Assembly (NCBI GenBank): GCA_963753165.1
Contig: CAVWBP010000015.1
Coordinates: forward strand, 1 to 64,000
Reading direction: 5' to 3'
Origin: JAKLQR01 sp963753165
GTDB taxonomy: Bacteria > Nitrospirota > Thermodesulfovibrionia > Thermodesulfovibrionales > SM23-35
Length of the DNA stretch: 64,000 bases
The position numbers and the translations under genes were made by a program. A model generated the notes under the pieces. It did not search any database, was not told where the DNA came from, and saw only the letters and a list, made by a program, of their open reading frames with translations. How positions within the stretch are numbered: position 1 is the stretch's first letter; the number at the start of each line of letters is the position of its first letter. Positions 9,935 through 18,532 of this stretch are shown piece by piece.

Positions 9935-10624
9935 ATGATTATTTCTCATAAATACAAATTTATATTTCTGAAAACGGAGAAGACCGCCGGCACCAGCATG
10001 GAGATTGCGCTCTCCCGGTTCTGTGGCGAACAGGACATCATTACTCCGATCACCCGGGAGGATGAGATAATGAGGCGTACACTGGGGTACAGAGGTCCTC
10101 AGAATTATATAATCCCCTTTTCCGACTATTCTTTCGGCGATTACCTGCGTTTTCTGGTGAAACGAGAAAGAAAACGGTTCTATAACCACATTACGGCAAG
10201 AGAAGTAAAAAAGATTATCGGAGACCAGATCTGGGACAGTTATTATAAATTTTGTTTTGAGAGAAATCCATGGGACCGCGTGATGTCTTTATATTACTGG
10301 CGCTATAAAAAAGAACCACGCCCTGCGCTCTCAAATTTTATCAAAGCAAAAAGACTCGGAAGTTTAAGGAAACGCGGGTATGGAATATATACAATAGACG
10401 ACAATATTGCATTGGATAAAGTTTATCTGTTCGAGAATTTAGCAAGCGAGGTCGAAACCATATCCAGTATCCTTGGTTTTCCGGAAAAACTGAAGCTTCC
10501 CAGAGCTAAGTCATCTTACCGGAATGACAAAAGACATTATCGGGATATCATCACGAATAGCGGCAAAAAGAAAATAGAGCAGATATTCAGCAAGGAAATT
10601 GCCCTTTTCGGCTACGAATTCTAA
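9935..10624 (+). CDS. Sulfotransferase-family protein (Sulfotransfer_2-like)
   Basis: A 229-residue protein likely to transfer a sulfuryl group from PAPS to a carbohydrate or other acceptor. The N-terminus FIFLKTEKTAGTSMEIAL is the 5'-phosphosulfate loop, and CFERNPWDRVMSLYYW near residue 110 is the 3'-phosphate-binding motif of the family. The C-terminal part is basic and less conserved. An ATG at 9869 is also in frame, but the family fold begins right after 9935 (MIISHKYKFIFLK), so the shorter form is preferred; no strong ribosome site helps decide. The gene stands alone between the efflux locus and the sbt operon. Its acceptor cannot be read from the sequence; a cell-surface glycan is plausible. 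Confidence 0.75.
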   Translation: MIISHKYKFIFLKTEKTAGTSMEIALSRFCGEQDIITPITREDEIMRRTLGYRGPQNYIIPFSDYSFGDYLRFLVKRERKRFYNHITAREVKKIIGDQIWDSYYKFCFERNPWDRVMSLYYWRYKKEPRPALSNFIKAKRLGSLRKRGYGIYTIDDNIALDKVYLFENLASEVETISSILGFPEKLKLPRAKSSYRNDKRHYRDIITNSGKKKIEQIFSKEIALFGYEF

Positions 10625-10669
10625 CAGCAACTCACTGAAAGGTCTTCTCTGTTCAATCCCCTCCTGTGC

Positions 10670-10698
10670 TTGACACACCCCATGCAGCTTGATATGCT
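10670..10698 (+). promoter_or_regulatory. Sigma-70-type promoter of the sbt operon
   Basis: TTGACA at 10670-10675 and TATGCT at 10693-10698 are separated by exactly 17 bases. Transcription would begin near 10705, giving a leader of about 114 nucleotides before sbtA. It follows the sulfotransferase stop by 46 bases, so the operon is probably transcribed on its own. Confidence 0.65.
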
Positions 10699-10787
10699 TT
10701 TCCTATTGAAACCAGGAAAAGGATAGACCATGCCTATATCTGAGACCAAGGGAAGTCTGTCCTGTTTCCCCCTGTCCATGACAGACT
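10697..10787 (+). other. Two hairpins in the sbt leader
   Basis: cttttcct (10697-10704) pairs perfectly with aggaaaag (10714-10721), and agtctgtc (10754-10761) with gacagact (10780-10787). Neither is followed by a T run, so they are not obvious terminators. The first overlaps the end of the -10 box. They could act in mRNA stability or control of the precursor; the function is unknown. Confidence 0.4.
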
Positions 10788-10818
10788 GGGAAAACATATG
10801 AAGAAAGGAGGTGAATAT

Positions 10819-11028
10819 ATGGATAAGAAGGAGTTTAAAAGGATACTTGCAGGCATTAGTGTCGCCAGTCTCCTGACAGGAGCAAGCATAGGATGTACAC
10901 CTCAGCAGCCACAGCAGCCTGCTCCTCCCGGCAATGAGATACAAAAAGAAGCCCCGGCACAAACTCAGGAACCTCAGGCTCCGGCAAAAGAGGCTCCTGC
11001 TCCGAGCAGTTGAACCGGAAAAAAATAG
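10819..11028 (+). CDS. sbtA: SbtA-family RiPP precursor, probable selenoprotein with UGA near the end
   Basis: A small peptide preceded by a strong AAAGGAGGTG site. The leader (MDKKEFKRILAGISVASLL) is followed by a Pro/Gln/Ala/Glu-rich stretch to APAPSS. The conventional frame stops at TGA 11011-11013. Reading that TGA as selenocysteine gives SSUTGKK and then a TAG stop at 11026-11028, a 69-residue product. A hairpin of bacterial SECIS type follows the TGA directly. SbtA peptides are known partners of the radical SAM enzyme SbtM, encoded next, and are often selenoproteins; the family is annotated as thio(seleno)oxazole RiPP precursors. Cys26 in GASIGCTPQ is the only Cys. If TGA is a normal stop, the peptide is 64 residues and the downstream fit would be coincidence. 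Selenocysteine machinery is not in this window. Confidence 0.8.
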
Positions 11029-11044
11029 TGCAAGTTTGCACTAT
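11025..11044 (+). promoter_or_regulatory. SECIS-like hairpin for selenocysteine insertion
   Basis: atagtgca (11025-11032) and tgcactat (11037-11044) form a perfect 8-bp stem with the 4-base loop AGTT at 11033-11036. Bacterial SECIS elements are stem-loops right after the UGA with a G among the first two loop bases. Here G is the second loop base and the loop starts 19 bases after TGA 11011-11013, within the usual range. The stem also overlaps the TAG stop and ends 6 bases before the sbtM start codon, so selenocysteine insertion and sbtM translation may influence each other. Confidence 0.7.
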
Positions 11045-11050
11045 GCTATC

Positions 11051-12658
11051 ATGAACTCTATGAGAACATTTCTGGCTGAAGAACATATTGAACTCTATTC
11101 GGCATGCCGTTCGGTTGCCGGTCCTGAATTATGGGACAGATTGGTCAGGGATAGAAGGTTGTCAGCTGATTCTGCACCACTGATAAGAGAGCTCATTCAG
11201 GCGGGCGGACAGGGAATGCCAAAGTTCCTCCCTGATCTCGCCCGTCTTGAATCCACTATTGCAGATGTCCGCAGGAGCGGAGTCCGCATGCCGGAAGTCA
11301 TTGGGGAAATTTGCCTGAATCCAACGGTAAGATTGCTGGACCTCTCCTGGAAAAACCTTCCTCCTCTCCTTGCGCGGGACAGAACAGAGACACATACTGA
11401 TCCGGCGCCGGGCAGAGAACTCGTGCTTATCTGGAATGATCCCGTGGGAAAAAGAGTGAAATACCGTGCAGCATCACAGAATGACCTGCTGGCGCTCAAG
11501 ATCACGGATGAGCAGATAAGCCCTGAAAGTGCTGCAAAGGAAGGGAACGTGCCGGTTGGCATGATTGACAGTATTATCGATGAGGCTGTTCAAGAGGGGA
11601 TTCTTCTGTCTCCGCCTTCTCAACTCATACGTGATCAATCTATTTTTCCTTTGAATGATTATGTGGACAAGAGTTTTCTTTCATCCCACAGCTTTACTCT
11701 CCAGTGGCATATCACACAAGCCTGTGACCTCCACTGCCGTCATTGTTATGACCGGAGCGCCCGTTCGCCGATGAGTCTTGAGCAGGGGATACAAATACTT
11801 GATGATGTCCGCATGTTCTGCAGGAACAGGCATGTCACGAAAGCGGTAAGCTTCACCGGCGGGAATCCTTTTCTGTACCCCCATTTTCCCGATCTCTACC
11901 GTGCAGCGTCAGAGAGGGGGTTTAGTATCGGTATCCTCGGCAATCCGACCGAGCGAGAAAAGATTGAGGACCTGATAGCGATTCAGAAACCGACACATTT
12001 TCAGGTAAGCCTTGAAGGTCTTCAGGCGCAGAATGACTCCATTCGCGGAGAGGGGCATTTCGATCGGGTCATGGAATTTCTCAAAGTGCTCAGGGAACTG
12101 GATATATTTTCGATGGTGATGCTGACCCTCACAAAAAACAATATGCAAGAGGTTATCCCTCTTGCAGAGATCCTGAATGAACGTGCAGACAGATTCCACT
12201 TTAACAGGCTTTCGATGGTCGGTGAAGGTGCAAATCTCATGCTCCCGGAGAAGGAAGAATATATTGCGTTTCTCGGTTCCTATGAGAAGGCAGTTCAGCA
12301 GTACCCGGTCCTTGGTTTGAAAGACAATATGCTCAGTGTGCTCTCCTATAAAAAGGGGCTTGAACCATTCGGGGGATGCACCACATTTGGCTGCGGAGCT
12401 GCATTTAATTTTCTCGCAGTGCTTTCAGACGGCGAGGTGCATGCCTGCAGAAAATTCCCCTCGCCGATAGGAAATATATTTCAACAGAGCATCGCTGAGA
12501 TTTACGATTCCCCTCAGGCACAACAGTATCGTGAAGGATGCAGGGCATGCCACACCTGCAAACTCCACGCGGTATGCGGAGGCTGTCTCGCCGTAGCACA
12601 CAGCTTCGGACTGAATATTCATGACGAAAAGGACCCTTTCTGTTTCCTCAACGATTAA
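11051..12658 (+). CDS. sbtM: Radical SAM/SPASM peptide maturase, SbtM family
   Basis: A 535-residue radical SAM enzyme expected to modify the SbtA precursor. The cluster-binding motif CDLHCRHC places Cys225, Cys229 and Cys232, followed by the SAM-binding region (AVSFTGGNPFLYPHFPDL). The C-terminal third is a SPASM-type domain rich in Cys: GGCTTFGCG, VHACRKFPSP, GCRACHTCKLHAVCGGC and PFCF, enough for auxiliary Fe-S clusters. The N-terminal 200 residues have no recognised motif and probably include a peptide-recognition element. ATG 11051 lies 22 bases after the readthrough stop of sbtA; no ribosome site stands before it, which fits translational coupling. In-frame ATG 11060 is an alternative. 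SbtM is annotated in databases as a thio(seleno)oxazole-forming maturase; the chemistry here is inferred. Confidence 0.85.
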   Translation: MNSMRTFLAEEHIELYSACRSVAGPELWDRLVRDRRLSADSAPLIRELIQAGGQGMPKFLPDLARLESTIADVRRSGVRMPEVIGEICLNPTVRLLDLSWKNLPPLLARDRTETHTDPAPGRELVLIWNDPVGKRVKYRAASQNDLLALKITDEQISPESAAKEGNVPVGMIDSIIDEAVQEGILLSPPSQLIRDQSIFPLNDYVDKSFLSSHSFTLQWHITQACDLHCRHCYDRSARSPMSLEQGIQILDDVRMFCRNRHVTKAVSFTGGNPFLYPHFPDLYRAASERGFSIGILGNPTEREKIEDLIAIQKPTHFQVSLEGLQAQNDSIRGEGHFDRVMEFLKVLRELDIFSMVMLTLTKNNMQEVIPLAEILNERADRFHFNRLSMVGEGANLMLPEKEEYIAFLGSYEKAVQQYPVLGLKDNMLSVLSYKKGLEPFGGCTTFGCGAAFNFLAVLSDGEVHACRKFPSPIGNIFQQSIAEIYDSPQAQQYREGCRACHTCKLHAVCGGCLAVAHSFGLNIHDEKDPFCFLND

Positions 12659-12729
12659 TCTAAAAAGTTCAGAGAGTGTTCAAAAACATATTTGCGAATA
12701 CGGGTATTCGCATGAAGCTATAAAAAAAT

Positions 12730-13422
12730 ATGAATAAAAAGACAGTCAAAAAAATCGCAATTGCATTTGTCCTCATACTCTTTCTTATTGCATTTCAGGT
12801 GTTCGATCTCGGCCAGTATTTGACTCTTTCCTATATCAAGGAATCACAGGCGAAGTTCGAAGCATTGTATGCTGAACATCCCGCAATGGTTATTGTGTCG
12901 TACATGATTCTCTATATTCTCGCCACGTCCTTCTCACTCCCCGGTGCAGCGATATTGACTCTTGCGGGAGGCGCGCTCTTTGGACTCCTGACTGGGACGG
13001 TTATTGTGTCCTTTGCCAGCACCATCGGTGCGACGATTGCATGTTTTTTCTCCCGTTTTCTCCTGAGGGACTGGATACAGGGAAAATTTGCCGACAGGAT
13101 TCAGAAAGTGAATGAAGGAATAGCGAAAGAGGGCGCTTTCTATCTTTTCACCCTGCGGTTACTCCCGGTTTTTCCTTTCTGGATGATTAATATCCTTATG
13201 GGGCTTACCACAATGCCTCTTTTCAAGTTCTACTGGGTATCACAATTAGGGATGCTGCCCGGCACCCTGGTTTATGTGAACGCAGGGAAAGAGCTTGCTC
13301 AGATCGATTCTCCCGGAGGGATTCTTTCGCCGGGTTTACTTCTCTCGTTTGTGCTTATCGGGATATTTCCCCTGACTGTGAAGAAACTGATCGGCTGGTA
13401 CAGGGCAAAAAAGGGAGAATAA
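12730..13422 (+). CDS. TVP38/TMEM64 (VTT/DedA-like) membrane protein
   Basis: A 230-residue polytopic membrane protein. Hydrophobic segments occur near residues 7-25 (IAIAFVLILFLIAFQVF), 55-75, 78-105 and in the C-terminal third (LLLSFVLIGIFPL). The VTT core is visible in TSFSLPGAAILTLAGGALFG and in LRLLPVFPFWMINILMGLT. Such proteins are linked to lipid scrambling or membrane homeostasis; some bacteria carry this domain fused to a mercuric-reductase-like flavoprotein. Here that partner is the next gene, 33 bases downstream. The position after sbtM suggests the membrane protein belongs to the sbt operon. Confidence 0.88.
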   Translation: MNKKTVKKIAIAFVLILFLIAFQVFDLGQYLTLSYIKESQAKFEALYAEHPAMVIVSYMILYILATSFSLPGAAILTLAGGALFGLLTGTVIVSFASTIGATIACFFSRFLLRDWIQGKFADRIQKVNEGIAKEGAFYLFTLRLLPVFPFWMINILMGLTTMPLFKFYWVSQLGMLPGTLVYVNAGKELAQIDSPGGILSPGLLLSFVLIGIFPLTVKKLIGWYRAKKGE

Positions 13423-13455
13423 CGCATACAATTTTCCGACGGATTGGAGGGACGT

Positions 13456-14919
13456 ATGAGTCAGTATGACTATGATATCGCGGTTCTCGGAGGGGGAGCT
13501 GCAGGACTGACGGTTGTAGCCGGTTCAGCACAGGCAGGCGCAAAAACGCTCCTCATAGAAAAAGAGGGAAGGCTGGGCGGCGACTGTCTCTACTACGGAT
13601 GTGTACCGAGCAAGACGCTGATACGGACAGCACAGGTAGCCCGCTTGATGAAGACTTCACAGAACTATGGGCTTCCTGCCATAGAGTTGCCGCCTGTAGA
13701 CTTCGAAAAGGTAGCGGAAAGGATACAGTCGGTAATCGGCAGAATACAGAAACACGACTCAGAGGAACGGTTCTGTCAACTGGGAGCAAAAGTACTCTAT
13801 GGAGATGCGCAGTTCATCGATGAGCATGCCGTCCGACTGAACGGTCAGATATACTCCGCGCATACCTGGGTTATTGCGACCGGTTCTTCACCGGCGATCC
13901 CGCCGATTGAGGGCATTGATACAACCGACTTCCTTACCAATAAAGATGTTTTTTCCCTGAAGAAGCTTCCCCGGTCGATGGTTATACTCGGCGGCGGTCC
14001 GATCGGGATTGAATTCGCGCAGGCCTTTTCCAGGCTCGGCGCCAAAGTATATGTGGTTGAACGTCTCGGAACCATCCTCGGTTTCGATGACGAAGATATG
14101 ACCTCGGCTCTCAGGGAAATCCTTGAAGCGGAAGGGGTTCAATTTTATCTCGATTCCGGGGTGGTGAGGGTCAATGATCTCGGAAATGAAAAAGAAGTGA
14201 TATACAGGAAGGGTGATGAAACCAAGAGCATACGGGCCGAGGCCATCGTTGTTGCCACAGGAAGGAAAGCAAACTTGTCAGGGCTGGGTATCGAATCCAT
14301 AGGTGTTGCGATTGAGAGGAGAGGTCTCAAGCTCGATGCGAGGCTGAGGACTACACAGAAACATATCTATGGCGCGGGAGATGTTACCGGCACTCATCAG
14401 TTTACGCATGCTGCCGGATACGAAGGGGGAATTGTGGTGAGCAACGCAATCTTCCATCTTCCTCGGAAAGTGAACTACACGTATTTCCCGTGGGTTACCT
14501 ATACAGACCCTGAACTAGCTAATATCGGGATGAACGAGAAAGCAGCAAAAGCCGCAGGCATTCGTTACACGGTCTGGACAGAAGAATTCAGGAATAACGA
14601 CAGGAGCCTCGCGGAAGGAGCATTGACCGGAAAGATAAAAATGCTTCTTGACGACAGAGAAAAGCCGATAGGGATTCAAATCCTGGGACCGCATGCAGGT
14701 GACTTGATCAGTGAATGGGTTGCCATCCTGAACGGCAACACGAAACTCTCTAAAGTTGCATCGTCAATCCATCCCTATCCGACGTTGGGAGAGATCAACA
14801 AGCGGGTTGCAGGCGCATATCTCGCTCCGAAGATATTTTCTGAAAAGGTCAGGAAGGGTCTCAGATTTTTCTTCCATTTCAAGGGAAGAGCATGCGGAGA
14901 CTCTGATACGGAGAAATAA
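13456..14919 (+). CDS. FAD-dependent disulfide oxidoreductase (mercuric reductase/Lpd-like)
   Basis: A 487-residue class I pyridine nucleotide-disulfide oxidoreductase. It has the FAD-binding GGGAAGL motif near residue 12, the redox-active pair Cys44-Cys49 (GGDCLYYGCVPSK), the NAD(P)-binding loop (ILGGGPIGIEFAQAFSRLG) and the FAD GAGDVTG motif. The C-terminal dimerisation domain contains HPYPTLGEI, the position of the catalytic His-Glu pair. It lacks an N-terminal HMA domain and a C-terminal Cys pair, so mercury reduction is not indicated. The start follows GGAGGGACGT. As the fourth gene of the sbt operon it may keep a thiol/selenol reduced or act with the TVP38 protein; the substrate is unknown. 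Confidence 0.88.
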   Translation: MSQYDYDIAVLGGGAAGLTVVAGSAQAGAKTLLIEKEGRLGGDCLYYGCVPSKTLIRTAQVARLMKTSQNYGLPAIELPPVDFEKVAERIQSVIGRIQKHDSEERFCQLGAKVLYGDAQFIDEHAVRLNGQIYSAHTWVIATGSSPAIPPIEGIDTTDFLTNKDVFSLKKLPRSMVILGGGPIGIEFAQAFSRLGAKVYVVERLGTILGFDDEDMTSALREILEAEGVQFYLDSGVVRVNDLGNEKEVIYRKGDETKSIRAEAIVVATGRKANLSGLGIESIGVAIERRGLKLDARLRTTQKHIYGAGDVTGTHQFTHAAGYEGGIVVSNAIFHLPRKVNYTYFPWVTYTDPELANIGMNEKAAKAAGIRYTVWTEEFRNNDRSLAEGALTGKIKMLLDDREKPIGIQILGPHAGDLISEWVAILNGNTKLSKVASSIHPYPTLGEINKRVAGAYLAPKIFSEKVRKGLRFFFHFKGRACGDSDTEK

Positions 14920-15058
14920 ATAGTGTATTCGCCGGAATAAAGGCAACCCTTTCTTTCCCCGAACGAACCGAAAGTATGCAGCTTCGAAGACGCATCCTCT
15001 GAACAGGCATTGGAAAATGCTATAATTTTTATAAATCTGTTACAGCAGAGGAATTATC

Positions 15059-15547
15059 ATGAAAAAGCTGACTCATCTCGACAGGCAGGGAAGGGCAAGG
15101 ATGGTTGATGTATCAAAAAAACCGGTGACCCAGCGTGAGGCGGTCGCCCGGTGTTCGGTTGTCATGAAACGCGAAACCTTGCAGCTTATTCTGGACAATC
15201 AGATGCCGAAAGGAGATGTGTTCGCGGTTGCACGGATTGCCGGAATTATGGCTGCAAAGAAGACGAGCGAACTCATCCCGATGTGTCATCCCCTGAATAT
15301 CTCCTCGGTTGCGATAGAATTCAAGACTGACGCAGGAATGGACAGAATGGATGTTCAGGCGACCGTGAAAGTCAGCGGCCGGACCGGAGTAGAAATGGAG
15401 GCGCTCACTGCGACTGCAATCGCAGCGTTGACAGTCTACGATATGTGTAAATCTGTCGATAAGGAAATGGTAATTACTGAGGTTATGCTTATCGGGAAAA
15501 AAGGGGGAAAGAGCGGGGTGTTCCGCAGGGGAAAAGTCAGCCGCTGA
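15059..15547 (+). CDS. moaC: Cyclic pyranopterin monophosphate synthase MoaC
   Basis: A 162-residue enzyme of molybdenum cofactor synthesis. It converts the MoaA product 3',8-cyclo-dihydro-GTP into cyclic pyranopterin monophosphate in the cytosol. The family signatures MCHPLNISSV, GRTGVEMEALTATA and the YDMCKSVDKEM segment are all present, and the length equals the family norm. Start ATG follows GAGGAATTATC. The gene ends within the stop of the convergent DUF4388-J-TPR gene (11-base overlap). No other moa gene is adjacent. Confidence 0.95.
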   Translation: MKKLTHLDRQGRARMVDVSKKPVTQREAVARCSVVMKRETLQLILDNQMPKGDVFAVARIAGIMAAKKTSELIPMCHPLNISSVAIEFKTDAGMDRMDVQATVKVSGRTGVEMEALTATAIAALTVYDMCKSVDKEMVITEVMLIGKKGGKSGVFRRGKVSR

Positions 15548-16989
15548 TATTCTTAATGCCTTTTTTTGCCCGTGAGTTCTCCGGGTCCAGCGTGAGGGCT
15601 TGCCGGAACTGTTTCAGGGCATTTTCTTTCATGCCTTTTTTCATATAGATCATTCCAAGGTTTACAAGGTGGTCGGCGTTCCCGGGTTCATGTCTGATTG
15701 CTTCGAGTGATGCACGCTCGGATTCTTCAAATCCGTTCTCAACCCTCGTGAAGGCAAGAGAGAGATGACTCCAGTATTTGGCATTCTCCGGATCAAGTTT
15801 GGTCGCTACCCTGAACGCATCGATAGCACCGGAGAAATTGCCTGTTCTGAACGCTTCAACGCCTTTCTTAAAAGAGTCACTGCCGTTGCTTACCGGAATC
15901 GTCTCTTTTTTCTCTTCTTTAAAGGGAGCAGTCTGCTGCTTCTCCTGGGTCTCCTTAAGGTCGGTATAGGCACGGGTCAGTTTGTCGAAAATAAGGGTCA
16001 GTTTATCTTTTAAAGAGGGGTCTGCAGTACTGTAAGCCCGGTCAGGGTGAAATTCCCTTGTCAACCGGTAGTAGTTCTTTGTTATGTGTTTCCTCATCAG
16101 CATGTTCGTCGACTTCGAGGAGTTCATGTTCACCGAGAAGTTCGAGTTTGAGAAACAGCCGGTCCACTTTCCTTATAAATTCTTCTTCAGACTCGGTAAC
16201 GGACTGGAGAATTTCTCCCACGGAGAAAGTCTCGGTATGTTCAGGACCCTGTTCACTTATTGTTTCAGGCGCTTTCTTCTTTTCATCAACAACGCCAATG
16301 GTCCACAACACATGCAGTGTTTTCATGGCTTCGAATGAACCGATCAAGGCATTGTCTATCAGTTCTTTCAGGGTTTTTACGCCGTCAACGAAAGAAAGCA
16401 TCTTCCTGTCCTGGGCGCTGAGTTCAACTTCCTGAAAGAGTGTGGCAGGGTCGGCGCTCAGTTTCAGGACTGTATCTGAGGCGGGCATTTCGTTCCTGAT
16501 CCTTGTCAGGTTATCAATTCTTTTTACTCCTTCATAAATAAGATTCCCCATGCTCATTTTCAGGGTAATGACTTCATTGGTGGGAATTGTCCCTTCTATG
16601 AAATCGTATTCGGCCTCTTCAAGCTGAAACAGACTGCAGATAATCTCTTTTACCTGGTATTTCACGCCCCAGAAAAGGTCTTTCGGATTGATATATCCGA
16701 GTTCCACGAGAATTGCGCCAAGCCGTTTGCGGGTTTCCCTCAGGACTTCGGAAGCTTTGTCGTATTGCTCCAGGGTGATTTTTCCTGCTTTGACCAGCAT
16801 CTCTCCAAGCCTGTCGTCTTCATACGTTGACGAGGCAAAAATGGCATCACCCTTCTGGAAATATACTTTCTTGGTGAACGCCAGAGTTTTTATGACAAGT
16901 GCCCCTGTTTGTCTCTGCCTGTGAAGATGCGAGAGCAGCTGGGGAAGTGCTATGGATTGAATAGTGCCTTGGAACGGGATGTCATTCAT
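15537..16989 (-). pseudogene. DUF4388 (PATAN)-J-domain-TPR protein, one frameshift
   Basis: The N-terminal part (residues 1-150) is a DUF4388/PATAN domain (FQGTIQSIALPQLLSHLHR, LGEMLVKAGKITLEQYD), a module of two-component signalling in Nitrospirota and deltaproteobacteria. After a spacer comes a J-domain start (LLGEHELLEVDEHADEE), where the frame breaks near 16088. One base shift continues it as ITKNYYRLTREFHPDRAYS, with the HPD motif that stimulates DnaK, then about three TPR repeats to the end (ALKQFRQALTLDPENSRAKK). The whole would be about 483 residues. The first frame overlaps the AMMECR1 stop by 4 bases. A single base error is likely because the J domain is split in its middle. Confidence 0.78.
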
Positions 16990-17492
16990 ATATACCTCTT
17001 TACCTCGAAACGATAGAGTTCTACCTCTTCATGAGGCAATATACCTGCTTTTATTTTTGTGATCCGGATCTGCTCTTCGACCGTATCGACGCCTTCAAGG
17101 TCCGGAAGCAGCAGTCCTCTCCGGGAACCGCTCTTCACAATTATACCGTATTTTCTGGGATCCAGATCAGAGGCGCCGGCCACTTTTTCAGGAGGCGAGA
17201 GAATATCGACGGAGTAAGTGAGATCGTTCAGCTCTTCCTCTGATACCGGACTGAACCTCGGGTCTTTCGTCGCAGCGGAGAGCGAGTTCATTATAACCTC
17301 ATCACCGACAGATTCGCAGGCAGGCTGATAGGTCCCGATACATCCTCTCAGTTCTCCGCGTTTCTTCAGACAGACAAAAACTCCTGCTTTTCCGGACATC
17401 TCGGGAGGAAGGGGGTCAGGGGGTGTGATTTTTATCCCCTCTCTGAGATAGGTCTCAACACTTTTTTTTGCGAGTTCAACCAAAGGGTGCAT
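16986..17492 (-). CDS. amrA: AMMECR1-domain protein (AmmeMemoRadiSam system protein A)
   Basis: A 168-residue AMMECR1-domain protein. The hallmark KKRGELRGCIGTY lies near residues 44-56, and the family segments ATKDPRFSPVSEEELNDLTY and YGIIVKSGSRRGLLLP follow. In many anaerobes it occurs with a MEMO protein and a radical SAM enzyme; only the A component is visible here. Its molecular function is unknown. It starts directly after the polyprenyl synthase stop and overlaps the next gene by 4 bases, so it is in a six-gene operon. Confidence 0.9.
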   Translation of the reverse strand: MHPLVELAKKSVETYLREGIKITPPDPLPPEMSGKAGVFVCLKKRGELRGCIGTYQPACESVGDEVIMNSLSAATKDPRFSPVSEEELNDLTYSVDILSPPEKVAGASDLDPRKYGIIVKSGSRRGLLLPDLEGVDTVEEQIRITKIKAGILPHEEVELYRFEVKRYI

Positions 17493-18464
17493 TTATTTTC
17501 TTCGCTGTAAAGTGTAATCAGCTATCGCAAGAAGACCTTCCCTGGACCTGGAATCGGGAAACACGGAAAGTTCATTCTTTGCGTCAGCAATAAGATCCCG
17601 TGCTCTCTGCAATGACAGCTCGATCGAATTATATTTCTGAAAAAGCCTGAGTATTTTCCGGAGGCCGCTTATTTTAAAGGTACTTCTGACAATTGTCTTG
17701 ATTTCTTCAGTTTCTTTTTCAGAAGCTGTCTTCAGCAGATATAAGAGGGGAAGCGTGATCTTTCCCTCCTTGAGGTCCTTACCGAGACGTTTCCCCAGTT
17801 CTCCTTCGTCGGCCATATAATCAAGTATATCATCGGCCATCTGAAAGGCAATCCCTGTTTTCATTCCGAATCGCGCGAGGGCGTCCTCTTTTTTCCTGGG
17901 GAGAGACCCAAGGATAGCGCCGATCCTGCATGCAGCGGAGATGAGGACGGCAGTTTTCGCCGATACAATACTGAGGTATTCTTCTTCCGTAATATCGGGG
18001 TCTGCGGTTTTCGCGAGCTGGAGAATCTCTCCTTCCGTCATCCTGGTTGTCGCTTCCGAGAGCGCTTCCATGATCCTCTGGCTCTTCTGCATCACCGCAA
18101 GTCTGAGCGCATTTGAGTAGAGGAAGTCGCCGACGAGGATGACTATCTGGTTCCCCCATACTGCATGGGCAGGAGATTTCCCCCTTCTAATATCAGCTCC
18201 GTCGATTACATCGTCATGGAGCAGCGAGGCAGTATGGATTGATTCGACGATGCCGGCCAGAGTAAACCTGGCGTCTCCGTGGTACCCGGCAAGGTCGGAG
18301 CTCAGAAGCAAAATCAATGGCCTGAGCCTTTTGCCCCCGCCGTCCAGGATATATTTGCCGATAAGAGGTATGGTAAGTACGGGGCTTTTGAAAAGATCCC
18401 TGATCCTTTCCTCCGCAATTTCAAGGTCGTGTTCATATAATTTAAAAATATCGTCCAAAAGCAT
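17493..18464 (-). CDS. Trans-polyprenyl diphosphate synthase (IspB-like)
   Basis: A 323-residue all-trans prenyl chain elongating enzyme. It adds isopentenyl diphosphate units to make the side chain of a quinone. Both aspartate-rich motifs are present: LLHDDVIDGADIRRG (first, DDxxD) near residue 86 and QMADDILDY (second) near residue 213. KYILDGGGKRLRPLILLL is the IPP-binding basic segment. The length and motifs fit hexa- to octaprenyl synthases, but product length cannot be read from the sequence. It lies 68 bases after mtnA and abuts the AMMECR1 gene with no gap. Confidence 0.9.
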   Translation of the reverse strand: MLLDDIFKLYEHDLEIAEERIRDLFKSPVLTIPLIGKYILDGGGKRLRPLILLLSSDLAGYHGDARFTLAGIVESIHTASLLHDDVIDGADIRRGKSPAHAVWGNQIVILVGDFLYSNALRLAVMQKSQRIMEALSEATTRMTEGEILQLAKTADPDITEEEYLSIVSAKTAVLISAACRIGAILGSLPRKKEDALARFGMKTGIAFQMADDILDYMADEGELGKRLGKDLKEGKITLPLLYLLKTASEKETEEIKTIVRSTFKISGLRKILRLFQKYNSIELSLQRARDLIADAKNELSVFPDSRSREGLLAIADYTLQRRK

Positions 18465-18532
18465 TCTTAATGGTAGGATAGCGATTCATGCAAAGTCAAG
18501 GAAAGGTTGCATGAAAAGTACATTTCTTGCTA

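Noticed and set aside
13456..14919. Mercuric reductase
   Set aside because: There is no HMA domain, no C-terminal Cys pair and no mer genes nearby; only the general oxidoreductase family is supported.
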